DNA of 64,000 nucleotides from Atlanticothrix silvestris CENA357 (GTDB lineage: Bacteria; Cyanobacteriota; Cyanobacteriia; Cyanobacteriales; Nostocaceae), in assembly GCF_016056295.1 (NCBI RefSeq), contig NZ_JAECZB010000011.1, forward strand, positions 92,496 through 156,495. The letters are read 5' to 3'. Below the pieces are notes generated by a model. It was not told the origin of the DNA. It was given only the letters and a program-made list of their open reading frames with translations, and ran no database searches. Positions within the stretch are counted from its first letter, which is position 1. Each line of letters begins with the position of its first letter. Positions 1-10,053 of the stretch are shown here, in pieces. A program made the translations under genes and the position numbers.

Positions 1-84
1 AAAAACGCAGGTATTTTTCCCAATTTCATGCAGACCACCCAAGGGAATAATCTTTAGGGCGGAGCTAGTTTCGTTTTTTACCAT
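1..84 (-). CDS. rnj: Ribonuclease J, N-terminal fragment cut by the window edge
   Basis: Only the first 28 codons lie in the window. The reading begins at an ATG at position 84 with the purine-rich AGGAGAAA just upstream, and contains LKIIPLGGLHEIGKN, the characteristic opening of bacterial RNase J (metallo-beta-lactamase/beta-CASP ribonucleases). RNase J is a 5'-3' exo- and endoribonuclease in mRNA turnover and rRNA maturation. It lies downstream of asd and dapA on the same strand, an order I recall from Nostoc genomes. The catalytic HxHxDH motif is outside the window, so the call rests on the N-terminal signature. Confidence 0.8.
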   Translation of the reverse strand, partial: MVKNETSSALKIIPLGGLHEIGKNTCVF

Positions 85-363
85 TTTCTCCTTAGATTTT
101 TGCTTGTTTTTTAGTGTTAATAAATTCAAAGTTAGCGATCTTGTATGAAAGGCAACATTTTGCTGTCTATGCTAGAAACAGCTAAATTTTAATCAGATTT
201 TCAGTTACTTGTTCAATTAAATGGACTTTAAACTGAAGGATTCATAGTATATCTATGACAGTTGCAGCGGGGGTTTTTAAAATGCAAACTGGTAAAAATT
301 TTGCCTATTTTTGACATATATTTTTAGCGATGAGTAACCAGTAAGCACTTAACAACTTGCTCT

Positions 364-1248
364 TTAGATTAAATGGAGTTTTTCTAGAACCACCTTTAAA
401 TTTTGACTCACTTCTGAATCAACTTCGCATAGGGGTAGACGAGTAGAACCGACCTCCCAACCTTTAAGTTTCAGTGCTTTTTTAACTGGAATGGGATTTG
501 TAGTTAAGAATAAAGCTTTAAACAACGGAAAAAGCTGGAGATGAATTTCGCTGGCAACTTCAACTTTTCCCGCACTAAAAGCTTGGATCATCTGCTGTAG
601 TTGGTTTCCTACCAGATGAGAAGCTACGCTCACCACACCCTTTGCCCCAATCGCTAACAAGGGCAAGGTTAAGGAATCATCTCCAGAGTAAATCTTAAAT
701 TCTTTTGGTGTCAAGCGGCGTATTTCACTGGCTTGATCTAAATTTCCACTAGCTTCTTTGATACCAACAATATTGCTAATTTCAGCTAACTGGGCAACTG
801 TTTCAGGGATGAGGTTTTGACCAGTACGTCCAGGAACATTGTATAACAATAACGGCAAATCGGGACAGGCTTGTGCGATCGCCGCAAAGTGCTGGTAAAG
901 ACCTGCTTGTGGCGGCTTATTGTAATAGGGTACAACTTGTAAAGAACCATGCACTCCTATTTTAGCTGCCTTCTGGGTAGCAGCGATCGCTTCTTTGGTG
1001 GAATTAGAACCACACCCTGCTATCACCTTGGCTTTTCCTGCTACAGACTGCAACACTTCCACAAACAACTGATACTCCTCCTCCCAAGTCAGGGTGGGGG
1101 ATTCCCCTGTAGTACCACACACCACCAATGTATCTGTACCGTTGCTAGCTAGATGCGCTGCTAGTTCTGCCGCTACATCATAATTGACACTACCGTCTAC
1201 TTGGAACGGTGTAATCATAGCGGTTAAAACTCTGCCAAATTCTCCCAC
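364..1248 (-). CDS. dapA: 4-hydroxy-tetrahydrodipicolinate synthase
   Basis: This enzyme condenses pyruvate with aspartate semialdehyde in the first committed step of the diaminopimelate/lysine pathway. The 294-residue product has the usual DapA length and TIM-barrel motifs: GTTGES at about 45-50, the proton-relay tyrosine in YNVPGRTG (Tyr136) and the Schiff-base lysine in GIKEASG (Lys164). The start is a GTG at 1248. The sequence [15 protein letters not shown] matches the N-terminus I recall for Nostoc DapA, and AAGG lies directly upstream. It follows asd by 165 bp on the same strand, so consecutive pathway enzymes are probably co-transcribed and continue into the RNase J gene. Confidence 0.95.
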   Translation of the reverse strand: MGEFGRVLTAMITPFQVDGSVNYDVAAELAAHLASNGTDTLVVCGTTGESPTLTWEEEYQLFVEVLQSVAGKAKVIAGCGSNSTKEAIAATQKAAKIGVHGSLQVVPYYNKPPQAGLYQHFAAIAQACPDLPLLLYNVPGRTGQNLIPETVAQLAEISNIVGIKEASGNLDQASEIRRLTPKEFKIYSGDDSLTLPLLAIGAKGVVSVASHLVGNQLQQMIQAFSAGKVEVASEIHLQLFPLFKALFLTTNPIPVKKALKLKGWEVGSTRLPLCEVDSEVSQNLKVVLEKLHLI

Positions 1249-1413
1249 CCTTTTTTCACTCCTGATTACCCAAACTGTGTTTAATATCTTGGTGGTTTCT
1301 TATTGTAATAACCTATTCATCAATTTCTTTCAAGCGTAGTTCGCACAATTGAGCTAATGTTTCTGTATCTTATATGAATGTAAAATGCTAGCAATATGGT
1401 TTTTAATTGATTG

Positions 1414-2457
1414 CTAACTAAACACACACGCAGTTGCAGGTTGAAGTAGATTTTGTTCTACCAATAACTCGGCAATTTGTACTGCATTTAATGCTGCGCC
1501 TTTGCGGATTTGATCACCACAAAGCCAAAGTTCTAAACCACAAGGATGAGAAATATCTTGACGAATCCTACCTACTAAAACTTCATCCCTGCCAGTTGCT
1601 TCAATTGGCATAGGAAAGTGATTTGTTCCCCAATCTTCTAACAATTTTACTCCTGGGGAGTGACTTAAAATTTCTCTGGCTTCATCTGGGTCAAAAGGTT
1701 CCTCAAATTCTAGATTAATTGCTTCTGAATGAGCGCGCAGTACGGGAACCCGTACACATGTAGCAGTAATTCTAATTTGTTGGGTTCCGAAGATTTTTCG
1801 AGTTTCGTTGACCATTTTCATTTCTTCTTCACAATACCCTGCATCATTCAATGGAGAGTTGTGAGGAAATAAATTAAATGCTAACGGGTAAGGCAATACT
1901 TCAGCAACTGGTGATTGTCCTTGTAATATAGCAGCGGCTTGGGTTTTGACTTCTGCCATTGCTTTGGCACCAGCGCCACTAGCAGATTGATAAGTTGAGG
2001 CTACAATACGTTGTATTGGTCTGAGTTTGTGCAATGGCCAAACTGCCACCGTCATCAAAATTGTTGTGCAGTTGGGATTGGCGATAATACCTTTGTGGTT
2101 AGCTGCTGCTAATGGGTTTACCTCAGGTACAACTAAGGGAACTTCAGGGTTCATCCGAAAGGCACTGGAGTTATCTATGACTACCGCACCTTTTTCAACC
2201 GCAACTGATGCCCATTCTTGGGATGTGGAACCACCTGCACTAGCTAGCACCAAATCCACATTTTCAAAGGCGCGAACATTGACTGATTCTACTAATAAGT
2301 TTTCTCCTTTAAAACACAGCGATCGCCCGACACTTCGCTCAGATGCTAATAGTTTTAAATCCGCAACTGGAAAATTACGGCAATCTAACAATTCTAGCAA
2401 CTCTGTGCCAACGGCACCGGTCGCTCCCAAAATAGCTACACGATAGGATTTAGACAA
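1414..2457 (-). CDS. asd: Aspartate-semialdehyde dehydrogenase
   Basis: The enzyme reduces aspartyl phosphate to aspartate semialdehyde with NADPH, supplying lysine, threonine and methionine synthesis. The 347-residue protein opens with the Rossmann motif GATGAVG (11-17) and carries the active-site cysteine in NPNCTT (Cys130), with the dimerisation/catalytic domain behind it. The start is an ATG preceded by AGGAGGAAG, a strong ribosome site. It is the first gene of the asd-dapA-rnj series, and an AT-rich leader of roughly 250 bp lies upstream. Confidence 0.95.
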   Translation of the reverse strand: MSKSYRVAILGATGAVGTELLELLDCRNFPVADLKLLASERSVGRSLCFKGENLLVESVNVRAFENVDLVLASAGGSTSQEWASVAVEKGAVVIDNSSAFRMNPEVPLVVPEVNPLAAANHKGIIANPNCTTILMTVAVWPLHKLRPIQRIVASTYQSASGAGAKAMAEVKTQAAAILQGQSPVAEVLPYPLAFNLFPHNSPLNDAGYCEEEMKMVNETRKIFGTQQIRITATCVRVPVLRAHSEAINLEFEEPFDPDEAREILSHSPGVKLLEDWGTNHFPMPIEATGRDEVLVGRIRQDISHPCGLELWLCGDQIRKGAALNAVQIAELLVEQNLLQPATACVFS

Positions 2458-2710
2458 ACTGGCTTCCTCCTTTAAGAGGCGGTTTTTGGAAAAAATTCAT
2501 ACTTTACTTATATAAATAGCAACGCCTAACCTTAAATAAAGTTTTTTATATTTAGAGCAATTTTATTCTTAATAATATACATTTACTTTTTAAATTACAT
2601 AAATTGAATGATATTGAAATTTACAACAAACGATTATTAAATTAATGCCACTTTGGCATTTTTAATAAAACATATATTATTATACAACAAATTTCTGCTT
2701 CAGAAAAAAA

Positions 2711-3045
2711 TGGAAGCGTCTGTACTAGTGAGTTGTACAGGTTTCCAGCTTGATCAAAGTAAATAAACATTTTATCTGGGTAGCAGGTCGGTTAGATAAG
2801 TGGTTGTACTATGATCCAATATAGAGTGAAGCCGAAACATCAAAAAAGTGGGCTATACGTTACTTCAATAGCCACCTTGGGCCACACAAGCCCAACGGTA
2901 CAGTATATAGGATTAAAATCTGTTGGTTGATAACCAGGATATCACGGTGTTAGTCTTCTGAGGAACAAGTCCACTTAGCAGTACCGTTTGGAGGATGAAA
3001 AATCTTCACAAAAATCACAACCTAGGGGATTTTTTGGTCTTCATC
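2711..3045. ncRNA. Candidate structured RNA between asd and tig
   Basis: The 840 bp between the divergent asd and tig genes have no convincing reading frame but a dense series of perfect inverted repeats. The first is TGGAA/TTCCA (2711-2715, 2743-2747) enclosing CTGTAC/GTACAG (2720-2725, 2735-2740). Next come TTATCT/AGATAA (2772-2777, 2794-2799), GTGGGCTAT/ATAGCCAC with one bulged G (2848-2856, 2868-2875) and TTGGGC/GCCCAA with a 7-nt loop (2877-2882, 2890-2895). CGGTAC/GTACCG (2896-2901, 2981-2986) closes a domain containing TGGTT/AACCA (2924-2936). Last is GATGAA/TTCATC around CAAAAATC/GATTTTTTG (2994-3045). I could not match it to tmRNA, RNase P RNA or SRP RNA. It may be a free RNA or a long tig leader; the strand is not settled. 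Confidence 0.4.
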
Positions 3046-3297
3046 AACAAAGAACGCGAAAATTATCTTCGACTTTGAAAGTGCAATCGGTTAAGTTATT
3101 GCGGTAAAGTATCAAGTCTTTTGCCATTGGCAGTAAACTGGATCTCTACTGAAGGGCACTCATCCATAATCTTTGGATTTTGTAACGTGCCTTATGGGCA
3201 TCTCCCATCATCAACCAAGAGACATCAACCCTAAGAAGCGGTAAATCGCATCTTGTGTGTACTTGGAGTAAAAAATACCAGAAAATAGAAACGAAGT

Positions 3298-4737
3298 ATG
3301 AAAGTTACCCAGGAAAAACTTCCCGCCAGTCAAATTGGGCTGGAAATAGAAATTACGCCAGAAATTACCAAGCAAACTTACGAGCAGGTAATTAGAAATT
3401 TAGCTAGTACCACTAATATTCCTGGGTTTCGTAAAGGCAAGGTGCCTCGGCAAATATTGCTACAGCGCCTAGGCACAACTCGAATCAAGGCAGCAGCGCT
3501 GGAAGAACTAGTTCAAGATGGCATTGAAAAAGCAGTCAAACAAGAAGCCATCCAGGCAATTGGTCAGCCGCAATTGCGTACTTCGTTTGAGGAATTAATT
3601 AATAATTATGAACCGGGGAAGCCTTTGATCTTCTCTGCTGCGATTGATGTGGAGCCAGAAGTTAACTTAGTGCAATACACAGGTTTGCAAGCTCAGGCAG
3701 AGGAAATTAAGTACGACTCTACTCAGGTAGAAAACGTCCTCAACCAAGAACGTGAAGGATTAGCGACATTGATTCCTGTGGAAGGACGTGCAGCCCAAAT
3801 TGGTGATGTTGCTGTAGTCGATTTTAAAGGTTTGCTCTCCAAAGCTGAAGGTGAAGATGAAACAGTCGAACCAACTCCAATTCCTGGAGGCGAAGCAACC
3901 GACTTTCAAATAGAGTTACAAGAAGATAAATTTATTCCAGGTTTTGTCTCTGGCATGGTGGGGTTAAATCCTGGAGAAACCAGAGAAATTTCGGCTCAAT
4001 TTCCAGATCCTTATGTCAATGAAGAATTAGCTGGCAAAGCGGCAATTTTCACAGTGACACTCAAAGAACTCAAAGAAAAAGAGCTACCAGAATTGAACGA
4101 TGACTTCGCTCAGGAAGTCAGTGACTTTAACACCTTGGATGAACTACGGGCTTCTTTAGAAGAGCGATATCAAAAAGAGGCTGAGGAAAAAACTAAAACT
4201 AATAAGCAGGAAGCTTTATTAGCAGAACTGCTGAAGTATGTGGAAGTTGACTTGCCTACAACACTAATTGAGCAGGAAATAGATACAATGCTGACACAAA
4301 CAGCAGTCCGGCTGTCTCAGCAAGGATTGGATGTCAGGAAACTATTTACCCAAGATATCATTCCTCAATTACGGGAGCGATCGCGCGATGAGGCCATTGA
4401 ACGCCTGAAGCGATCTGTAGGATTGCGGGAAGTCAGTAAGCGTGAGTCGATTGAGGTGACACCTGAAGAAGTTCAAACTAGAGTTACAGAATTGTTAGAG
4501 CAGTACTCAGACCAAGACATTGATGAAGAGAAACTGCAATCAGTGGTAGAAAACGAGCTATTAACAGAAAAAATCATTGATTGGCTGTTAGAACACTCAT
4601 CAATTGAGCTTGTACCTGAAGGTTCTTTGAGCGTTGCTCCGGAAACAGAAACTGAACCGCTAGAATCAGAGACAGCAACAGAACCTCAGACTGATGAACA
4701 AAGCACATCAGAAACCACAGAATCAACAGAAGGATAA
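3298..4737 (+). CDS. tig: Trigger factor, ribosome-associated chaperone and peptidyl-prolyl isomerase
   Basis: Trigger factor meets nascent chains at the ribosome exit tunnel and assists folding. The 479-residue product carries the ribosome-docking signature GFRKGK (43-48) in its N-terminal domain. A central FKBP-like domain (about 155-260, with GDVAVVDFKG) and a long helical C-terminal chaperone domain follow. The tail after about residue 440 is a low-complexity Glu/Thr/Ser stretch, a common variable extension in cyanobacteria. It leads into clpP and clpX, the conserved tig-clpP-clpX order, which couples folding with proteolysis. Confidence 0.95.
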   Translation: MKVTQEKLPASQIGLEIEITPEITKQTYEQVIRNLASTTNIPGFRKGKVPRQILLQRLGTTRIKAAALEELVQDGIEKAVKQEAIQAIGQPQLRTSFEELINNYEPGKPLIFSAAIDVEPEVNLVQYTGLQAQAEEIKYDSTQVENVLNQEREGLATLIPVEGRAAQIGDVAVVDFKGLLSKAEGEDETVEPTPIPGGEATDFQIELQEDKFIPGFVSGMVGLNPGETREISAQFPDPYVNEELAGKAAIFTVTLKELKEKELPELNDDFAQEVSDFNTLDELRASLEERYQKEAEEKTKTNKQEALLAELLKYVEVDLPTTLIEQEIDTMLTQTAVRLSQQGLDVRKLFTQDIIPQLRERSRDEAIERLKRSVGLREVSKRESIEVTPEEVQTRVTELLEQYSDQDIDEEKLQSVVENELLTEKIIDWLLEHSSIELVPEGSLSVAPETETEPLESETATEPQTDEQSTSETTESTEG

Positions 4738-4969
4738 TGAAAATTCCCCCAGGCAAAAATTGTAAATTATAAGTGTTGAGTCTTGAGTATTAAAAATTTT
4801 TACTCAAGATTTCAGTACTTAGCGCTGATTTGGGCTAAATATTTACGGAATCTTCAATAAACTGGGGCATTTATTACCGCCTTACCTTGATACGGTGTTA
4901 CACGAGAAGAATATGGATGAGGCATAATGGTTAACACATACCTCAAATAGAAATTGCATTCGTGAAACA

Positions 4970-4985
4970 AGCGGCTCTCGCCGCT
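4970..4985 (+). promoter_or_regulatory. GC-rich hairpin in the clpP leader
   Basis: AGCGGC and GCCGCT form a perfect 6-bp stem with the tetraloop TCTC, 37 bp before the annotated clpP start. No T-run follows, so it is unlikely to be an ordinary terminator. It may be a leader element that affects clpPX translation or stability, or a processing point after tig. Confidence 0.4.
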
Positions 4986-5022
4986 GTAAAATCTGTCCTC
5001 ATTTATTCTCAAATGTGTTTTT

Positions 5023-5721
5023 ATGCTTACATCGCAGTCGGGAAATTACCCCATTAGCAGTTCAAGTCGAGTAGACATCTACTCCCACTTAAGCAGTCCT
5101 AGCAACATCGTACCGATGGTGGTAGAACAGTCTGGTATGGGAGAAAGAGCTTTCGACATCTACTCACGCCTACTGCGAGAGCGGATTATCTTTTTGGGAA
5201 CACCCATAGACGATACTATTGCTAATTCAATTGTTGCTCAGTTGCTATTTCTAGACGCTGAAGACTCAGAAAAGGACATTCAACTGTACATCAATTCTCC
5301 TGGTGGCTCTGTCTACGCAGGCATGGCAATTTATGATACAATTCAGCAAATCCGTCCTGATGTTGTTACCATCTGTTTTGGATTAGCCGCTAGTATGGGG
5401 GCATTCTTGTTAACAGCAGGAACTTCTGGTAAGCGTATGTCTTTACCTGACTCTCGTATTATGATTCACCAACCACTGGGAGGCGCTCAAGGTCAAGCCA
5501 TTGATATAGAAATTCAAGCCAGAGAAATTCTTTACATTAAAGGTAAGTTGAATCAGTTAATGGCTCATCATACTGGTCAACCCCTAGAAAGACTTGAAGC
5601 GGACACTGAGCGCGACTTTTTTATGTCGGCAGAAGAAGCTAAAAACTACGGTTTGATAGATCAAGTCATCTCCAGACAAAATCTTCCCACAGCAGGGGAA
5701 AACGTCACCATTCTGAAATAA
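5023..5721 (+). CDS. clpP: ATP-dependent Clp protease proteolytic subunit
   Basis: ClpP forms the barrel-shaped serine protease that degrades substrates unfolded by ClpX or ClpC. The catalytic serine lies in GLAASMGA (Ser124 in this numbering) and the histidine in MIHQPLGG (His149). The canonical domain runs from about residue 32 to 215. The 232-residue frame has about 30 extra N-terminal residues, so an internal ATG at 5116 (MVVEQSG...) could be the real start or the product could be processed; I kept the longer frame because it stays open. It ends 9 bp before clpX, consistent with translational coupling. Confidence 0.93.
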   Translation: MLTSQSGNYPISSSSRVDIYSHLSSPSNIVPMVVEQSGMGERAFDIYSRLLRERIIFLGTPIDDTIANSIVAQLLFLDAEDSEKDIQLYINSPGGSVYAGMAIYDTIQQIRPDVVTICFGLAASMGAFLLTAGTSGKRMSLPDSRIMIHQPLGGAQGQAIDIEIQAREILYIKGKLNQLMAHHTGQPLERLEADTERDFFMSAEEAKNYGLIDQVISRQNLPTAGENVTILK

Positions 5722-5730
5722 GAGGCTGGT

Positions 5731-7071
5731 ATGTCTAAGTACGACTCCCATTTAAAATGTTCGTTTTGTGGCAAGTCTCAAGAGCAGGTGCGTAAATTGA
5801 TCGCAGGGCCGGGAGTCTATATCTGCGATGAATGCGTTGACTTGTGCAATGAAATACTAGATGAGGAGTTACTTGATACTAATGGTGCCGCGTCGCAACC
5901 AGCACCTAAGTCAGAACCGCCTCAAAAACGCCGTGCCCGCTCTTCCAATCTCTCATTTAATCAAATACCTAAACCAAGAGAGATTAAGAATTATCTAGAC
6001 GAACATGTTATTGGTCAAGACGAAGCCAAAAAAGTATTGTCAGTAGCAGTCTACAATCACTACAAACGGCTAGCAGTTCTTCAGTCTAAAAGTAGTGGCA
6101 AAGGTGGAACTGATGATGCAGTAGAACTGCAAAAGTCCAATATTTTGTTAATTGGGCCGACAGGCTGTGGCAAAACTCTCTTGGCACAAACCCTGGCAAA
6201 AATCCTCGATGTCCCCTTTGCGGTTGCCGATGCCACAACACTAACAGAAGCCGGGTATGTAGGAGAAGATGTCGAGAATATCTTGCTGCGACTGTTGCAA
6301 GTAGCAGATTTAGACGTAGAGGAAGCACAGCGAGGCATTATCTACATTGACGAAATTGACAAAGTTGCTCGCAAAAGCGAGAATCCCTCAATTACACGCG
6401 ATGTTTCCGGCGAAGGTGTACAGCAAGCTTTGCTGAAAATGCTAGAAGGAACAGTTGCCAATGTCCCACCCCAGGGAGGACGTAAGCATCCTTATCAAGA
6501 TTGCATCCAGATTGATACCAGCAATATTCTATTTGTCTGCGGCGGTGCCTTTGTCGGTTTAGAAAAGGTCGTGGAGCAAAGAGCAGGCAAAAAGTCAATA
6601 GGTTTTGTCCAACCTGGAGAAGGTCAATCTAAAGAAAAGCGAAACGCAGATACTCTCCGTTATCTGGAACCTGATGACTTGGTGAAATTTGGGATGATTC
6701 CCGAATTTATTGGGCGGGTGCCAATGGTAGCAGTAGTAGATCCGCTGGATGAAGAAGCGCTGATGGCAATTCTCACCGAACCACGCAGTGCCTTGGTAAA
6801 ACAGTACCAAAAACTGCTGAAGATGGATAACGTCCAATTAGACTTTAAAGCAGATGCCTTGCGGGCGATCGCTCAAGAAGCATACCGCCGTAAAACTGGC
6901 GCTAGAGCATTGCGAGGTATTGTGGAAGAATTAATGCTGGATGTCATGTATGAGTTACCATCCCGCAAGGATGTAACTCGTTGCACAGTCACGCGGGAGA
7001 TGGTTGAGAAACGTTCGACAGCCGAACTACTTGTACATCCCTCTTCCTTACCTAAGCCAGAATCAGCATAA
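5731..7071 (+). CDS. clpX: ATP-dependent Clp protease ATP-binding subunit ClpX
   Basis: ClpX is the AAA+ unfoldase that recognises substrates and threads them into ClpP. The 446-residue protein has the N-terminal C4 zinc finger (Cys10, Cys13, Cys32, Cys35), Walker A GPTGCGKT (142-149), Walker B IIYIDE (203-208) and a ClpX-type C-terminal small domain. Length and motif spacing are normal. It starts 9 bp after clpP and is evidently co-transcribed with it. Confidence 0.96.
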   Translation: MSKYDSHLKCSFCGKSQEQVRKLIAGPGVYICDECVDLCNEILDEELLDTNGAASQPAPKSEPPQKRRARSSNLSFNQIPKPREIKNYLDEHVIGQDEAKKVLSVAVYNHYKRLAVLQSKSSGKGGTDDAVELQKSNILLIGPTGCGKTLLAQTLAKILDVPFAVADATTLTEAGYVGEDVENILLRLLQVADLDVEEAQRGIIYIDEIDKVARKSENPSITRDVSGEGVQQALLKMLEGTVANVPPQGGRKHPYQDCIQIDTSNILFVCGGAFVGLEKVVEQRAGKKSIGFVQPGEGQSKEKRNADTLRYLEPDDLVKFGMIPEFIGRVPMVAVVDPLDEEALMAILTEPRSALVKQYQKLLKMDNVQLDFKADALRAIAQEAYRRKTGARALRGIVEELMLDVMYELPSRKDVTRCTVTREMVEKRSTAELLVHPSSLPKPESA

Positions 7072-7087
7072 TTTTCATTTGTCATTA

Positions 7088-7131
7088 GTCAGTGGTCAAT
7101 AGCAAAAAATAAATTACAACCGACCACTGAC
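7088..7131. repeat. Inverted GTGGTCA-type repeat after clpX, possible terminator
   Basis: GTCAGTGGTC (7088-7097) and GACCACTGAC (7122-7131) are perfect 10-bp complements separated by an A-rich loop of 24 nt. This is a short member of the dispersed cyanobacterial repeat family seen repeatedly in this window. It starts 17 bp after the clpX stop and could form the transcript end. No T-run follows. Confidence 0.55.
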
Positions 7132-7154
7132 AATTAACAAAGTATAAAAGATAA

Positions 7155-8075
7155 ATGCCTTATATTAAAGTTCGTGGAGTTGAGCATTACTACGAGTGGG
7201 TAAAAAAATCATCCACTTCCTCGGAAAAGCCAGTTATGGTTTTTATCCACGGTTGGGCTGGTTCAGCTAGGTATTGGAGAACCACGGCTGAAGCTTTAGT
7301 AGAACAATTTGACTGTTTACTTTACGATTTACGGGGATTTGGACGTTCCCGCGGAAAGCCAACCATAGTCCAAGCAAGTGAAGCTGTTGTTGATTCCCAG
7401 TCTCCTCAAGAACAGTCAGAGGCAATCGCAGAATTAACCTACGAATTAGAAGAATACGCTGAGGATTTGGTAGCTTTGCTAGATGAGTTGCATCTCCAAC
7501 GTGTTTATATTAATGCCCACTCAATGGGCGCGTCTATTGCCACTTTATTCTTTAACCGCTACCCCCAAAAAGTGGAACGAGGAATTTTGACTTGTAGTGG
7601 TATTTTTGAGTATGACGAAAAAGCTTTTACTGCCTTTCATAAATTTGGTGGCTATGTAGTCAAATTCCGCCCCAAGTGGTTGGAAAAAATACCATTTGTT
7701 GACCGGATGTTTATGGCTAGATTTTTGTATAGCCCCATCCCAGCTGCTGAACGCCAAGCTTTTTTACAAGATTTTCTGGAAGCAGATTATGATGCAGCCC
7801 TAGGCACAATTTTTACTTCAGTGAGTAAGGCGCAGTCTGAATTAATGCCAGACGAATTTGCTAAATTAACAGTGCCGACTTTGTTAGTGGCGGGGGAGTA
7901 TGACAAGATTATTCCAGCCCAGATGGGTCGTCAAGCAGCCGCACTGAATGACAAAGTTGAGTTTGCGATGATTCCCAATACAGCACATTTCCCCATGTTG
8001 GAGGATGCACCAACTTATATGCAGCGAGTGCGAGAGTTTTTGCAAATTCCCGTACCAGAAGCACAAACAGTTTAA
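7155..8075 (+). CDS. Alpha/beta-fold hydrolase
   Basis: The 306-residue protein has the alpha/beta-hydrolase layout. The oxyanion-hole motif FIHGWAG (30-36) is followed by the nucleophile elbow NAHSMGAS (Ser123), an acidic residue in AGEYDKIIP and the catalytic histidine in NTAHFPML. A variable lid region lies between about 150 and 230. The elbow is AHSMG rather than the common GHSMG. The substrate cannot be inferred; esterases, haloperoxidase-like and C-C hydrolases share this fold. It ends convergently with the nitroreductase gene, overlapping it by 4 bp. Confidence 0.85.
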   Translation: MPYIKVRGVEHYYEWVKKSSTSSEKPVMVFIHGWAGSARYWRTTAEALVEQFDCLLYDLRGFGRSRGKPTIVQASEAVVDSQSPQEQSEAIAELTYELEEYAEDLVALLDELHLQRVYINAHSMGASIATLFFNRYPQKVERGILTCSGIFEYDEKAFTAFHKFGGYVVKFRPKWLEKIPFVDRMFMARFLYSPIPAAERQAFLQDFLEADYDAALGTIFTSVSKAQSELMPDEFAKLTVPTLLVAGEYDKIIPAQMGRQAAALNDKVEFAMIPNTAHFPMLEDAPTYMQRVREFLQIPVPEAQTV

Positions 8076-8743
8076 TGTATCCCAAAAGGTTCGCCATAGC
8101 TTTCATGGAAGCAAACTTGATTGAGAGGGAAGCGTCCACCATATTGCTTGAAGGGTTCATTGGCATAGCCGAGTGCTAGTAAACAACAAATGTCTACTTC
8201 TTCGGGAATGTCAAATGCTTCCTTTACTTGAGCGCTGACAAATCCTTCCATTGGACAGCTATCGACACCAAAGCTTTTTGCCACCAGCATCATGTAGGCT
8301 ACTGCTAACATTGTGTGGCGGTTAGTCCAGGCTTCCATTGTCTCAAAGCTAGGATGATTGGTAAAGAATTCAGGAATACTAGAACGCATATAATTTGCGT
8401 AGCTATCGGTCATACTTTCAGCTTCTTCCCCTAGATGGATGACAGAAGTAATATTTTCAATTTGCTTTGCTTGTCTGTCACCACAACAAATTAAGACTAC
8501 TGGTGCTTCGCCCACTTGGCGCTGATTAAAAGCACAGGCTTGGAGTTGATCTTTATTTTCTTGCTCGGTGACAACAATAAATCGCCAAGGCTGGAGATTA
8601 AAGCCCGATGGTGCTTGTAATGAGAGTTCGAGGATTTCTTGCAAAATCGCTTCGGTAATGCGATCGCTCTTAAAAGTTCTAGCAGCACGACGTTGTTTGA
8701 TTGCTTCTATCAGACCGACATAGGGTTTCATTTCTACAAACAT
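8072..8743 (-). CDS. Nitroreductase family NAD(P)H-dependent flavoprotein
   Basis: This 223-residue protein resembles FMN-dependent nitroreductases of the NfsB type, which reduce nitroaromatics, quinones or flavins. It has an N-terminal RRAARTFKSD segment of the FMN-binding kind, LQAPSGFNLQPWRF (the SxxNxQPW cofactor signature), and a late segment MLVAKSFGVDSCPMEGF typical of the family. The physiological substrate is unknown. It is convergent with the hydrolase upstream in the window; no operon partner is evident. Confidence 0.87.
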   Translation of the reverse strand: MFVEMKPYVGLIEAIKQRRAARTFKSDRITEAILQEILELSLQAPSGFNLQPWRFIVVTEQENKDQLQACAFNQRQVGEAPVVLICCGDRQAKQIENITSVIHLGEEAESMTDSYANYMRSSIPEFFTNHPSFETMEAWTNRHTMLAVAYMMLVAKSFGVDSCPMEGFVSAQVKEAFDIPEEVDICCLLALGYANEPFKQYGGRFPLNQVCFHESYGEPFGIH

Positions 8744-8825
8744 AATTCTGAGTTGTTTGTCATGTGTATTGACCTATGTAATTTTCTTCGTATCTGTGTT
8801 GCTCTTGCTTCTACCTATGGGTTAA

Positions 8826-9932
8826 TCAATGTAAGACTTCTTCATACACTCTTAAGTATTCAATCGCTATTTTTTGGGGTTGAAAATTTTCTTTGGCATA
8901 CAGATGAGCTTTTTTTGACCAATGATGCAAGACATCTGGTTGATTTAAAGTATGTATTAGCAATTTAGCTGCTTCTTCTAGTTTTGTGGGCAGAACCAAA
9001 CCCAAATCATGTTCTTGGAATATTTCAGCTAAGTTCATTGTTGGCATGATCGCACAAGGTAATCCTAGATACATTGCCTCTGCAATTGATACTCCAAATA
9101 CCTCCCACCGAGAAGTTTGGATATACATGCTTGCTTGGGTCAACACTTTGTTTTTTTCTGCCTTAAAGACTGGTGGATGAAAATATATATTTGCAGGAAG
9201 ATTAGCCTGAATGCGCTTTAACCAATTGCTAGTTTTGGTGTCTGTTCTTCCATATAGATGCACTTCAATATCTGGCGTTAATAAACTAGCAAGTTCTACT
9301 AAAATATCAATACCCTTATGAAAAACATCGAATCTACCTAAATAAACAAGTTTTTTACTATTTATATTTCCACTCCATGTTGTATCTGAAAAATCCTCAA
9401 TTTTCACAGGATTAGTTATGCAATAAATCACTCCTTTGTAATTAGGAACGTAATCTTGTATAGTTCTTTGTTCTCCTGGCGTAACTGCTGTTATTGCCGA
9501 TGCTTTTAACAACCGAGGTTTTTCTATTAACCAACCATAAAGCCACTTTTTCAACCATCCCCGCCTCAGAAATTCTGGAGTGATTGCATGTGGTGTAACA
9601 ATGTAAGGAATTTTTTGTCGAACCAAGTGTGCTGATAAGCTAGCTTGTCTAAATAAAAATATTGAATGAAAGTGAAAAATTTCTGCTGTATCAGATTTTA
9701 GTAAATTATCTAATGCTTTTTTGTTGTACATTCCGTTCTTAGAAGGAATATACAGCAAATTTATACCCGTTTTTTCGGCAAAATCTATAGTAGAGTTTAT
9801 GGGTTTACCATTAAGCAGAATACTGACATTATGACCCAGAATAACTTGACTTCGTGCAACTGACCAGACAACATAATTGATACCGTTTACCGCTTCAGGG
9901 GATACGGAAGCTCCTATATGCAGAATCTTCAC
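8826..9932 (-). CDS. Glycosyltransferase family 4 protein
   Basis: The 368-residue product looks like a retaining GT-B glycosyltransferase of the GT4 group. Its N-terminal domain opens KILHIGASVSPEAVNGINYV, followed by a mid-segment KKLVYLGRFDVFHKGIDIL. The C-terminal E-x7-E motif is in WEVFGVSIAEAMYLGLPCA. Such enzymes add sugars to exopolysaccharide, lipid or glycan acceptors; the acceptor here is unknown. The start is a GTG at 9932. No polysaccharide genes adjoin it, so it is an isolated glycosyltransferase gene. Confidence 0.85.
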   Translation of the reverse strand: MKILHIGASVSPEAVNGINYVVWSVARSQVILGHNVSILLNGKPINSTIDFAEKTGINLLYIPSKNGMYNKKALDNLLKSDTAEIFHFHSIFLFRQASLSAHLVRQKIPYIVTPHAITPEFLRRGWLKKWLYGWLIEKPRLLKASAITAVTPGEQRTIQDYVPNYKGVIYCITNPVKIEDFSDTTWSGNINSKKLVYLGRFDVFHKGIDILVELASLLTPDIEVHLYGRTDTKTSNWLKRIQANLPANIYFHPPVFKAEKNKVLTQASMYIQTSRWEVFGVSIAEAMYLGLPCAIMPTMNLAEIFQEHDLGLVLPTKLEEAAKLLIHTLNQPDVLHHWSKKAHLYAKENFQPQKIAIEYLRVYEEVLH

Positions 9933-10053
9933 AATTTTTTGTATGTTTTACAGAATCTAGTACTACATGAAAGCGTGTGTACACATCCTAAAACTCTGTC
10001 ATAATTTTTGACATTTAACAGACTTTTTCTTTTCTATCCTCTTCACTTATGGA

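Noticed and set aside
2027-2446. A 139-codon frame on the plus strand inside asd
   Set aside because: It lies entirely opposite the well-supported asd gene and has no domain; it is an antisense shadow.
4970-4985. A rho-independent terminator after tig
   Set aside because: The hairpin has no T-run and lies more than 230 bp beyond tig, close to clpP, so a leader element is more likely.
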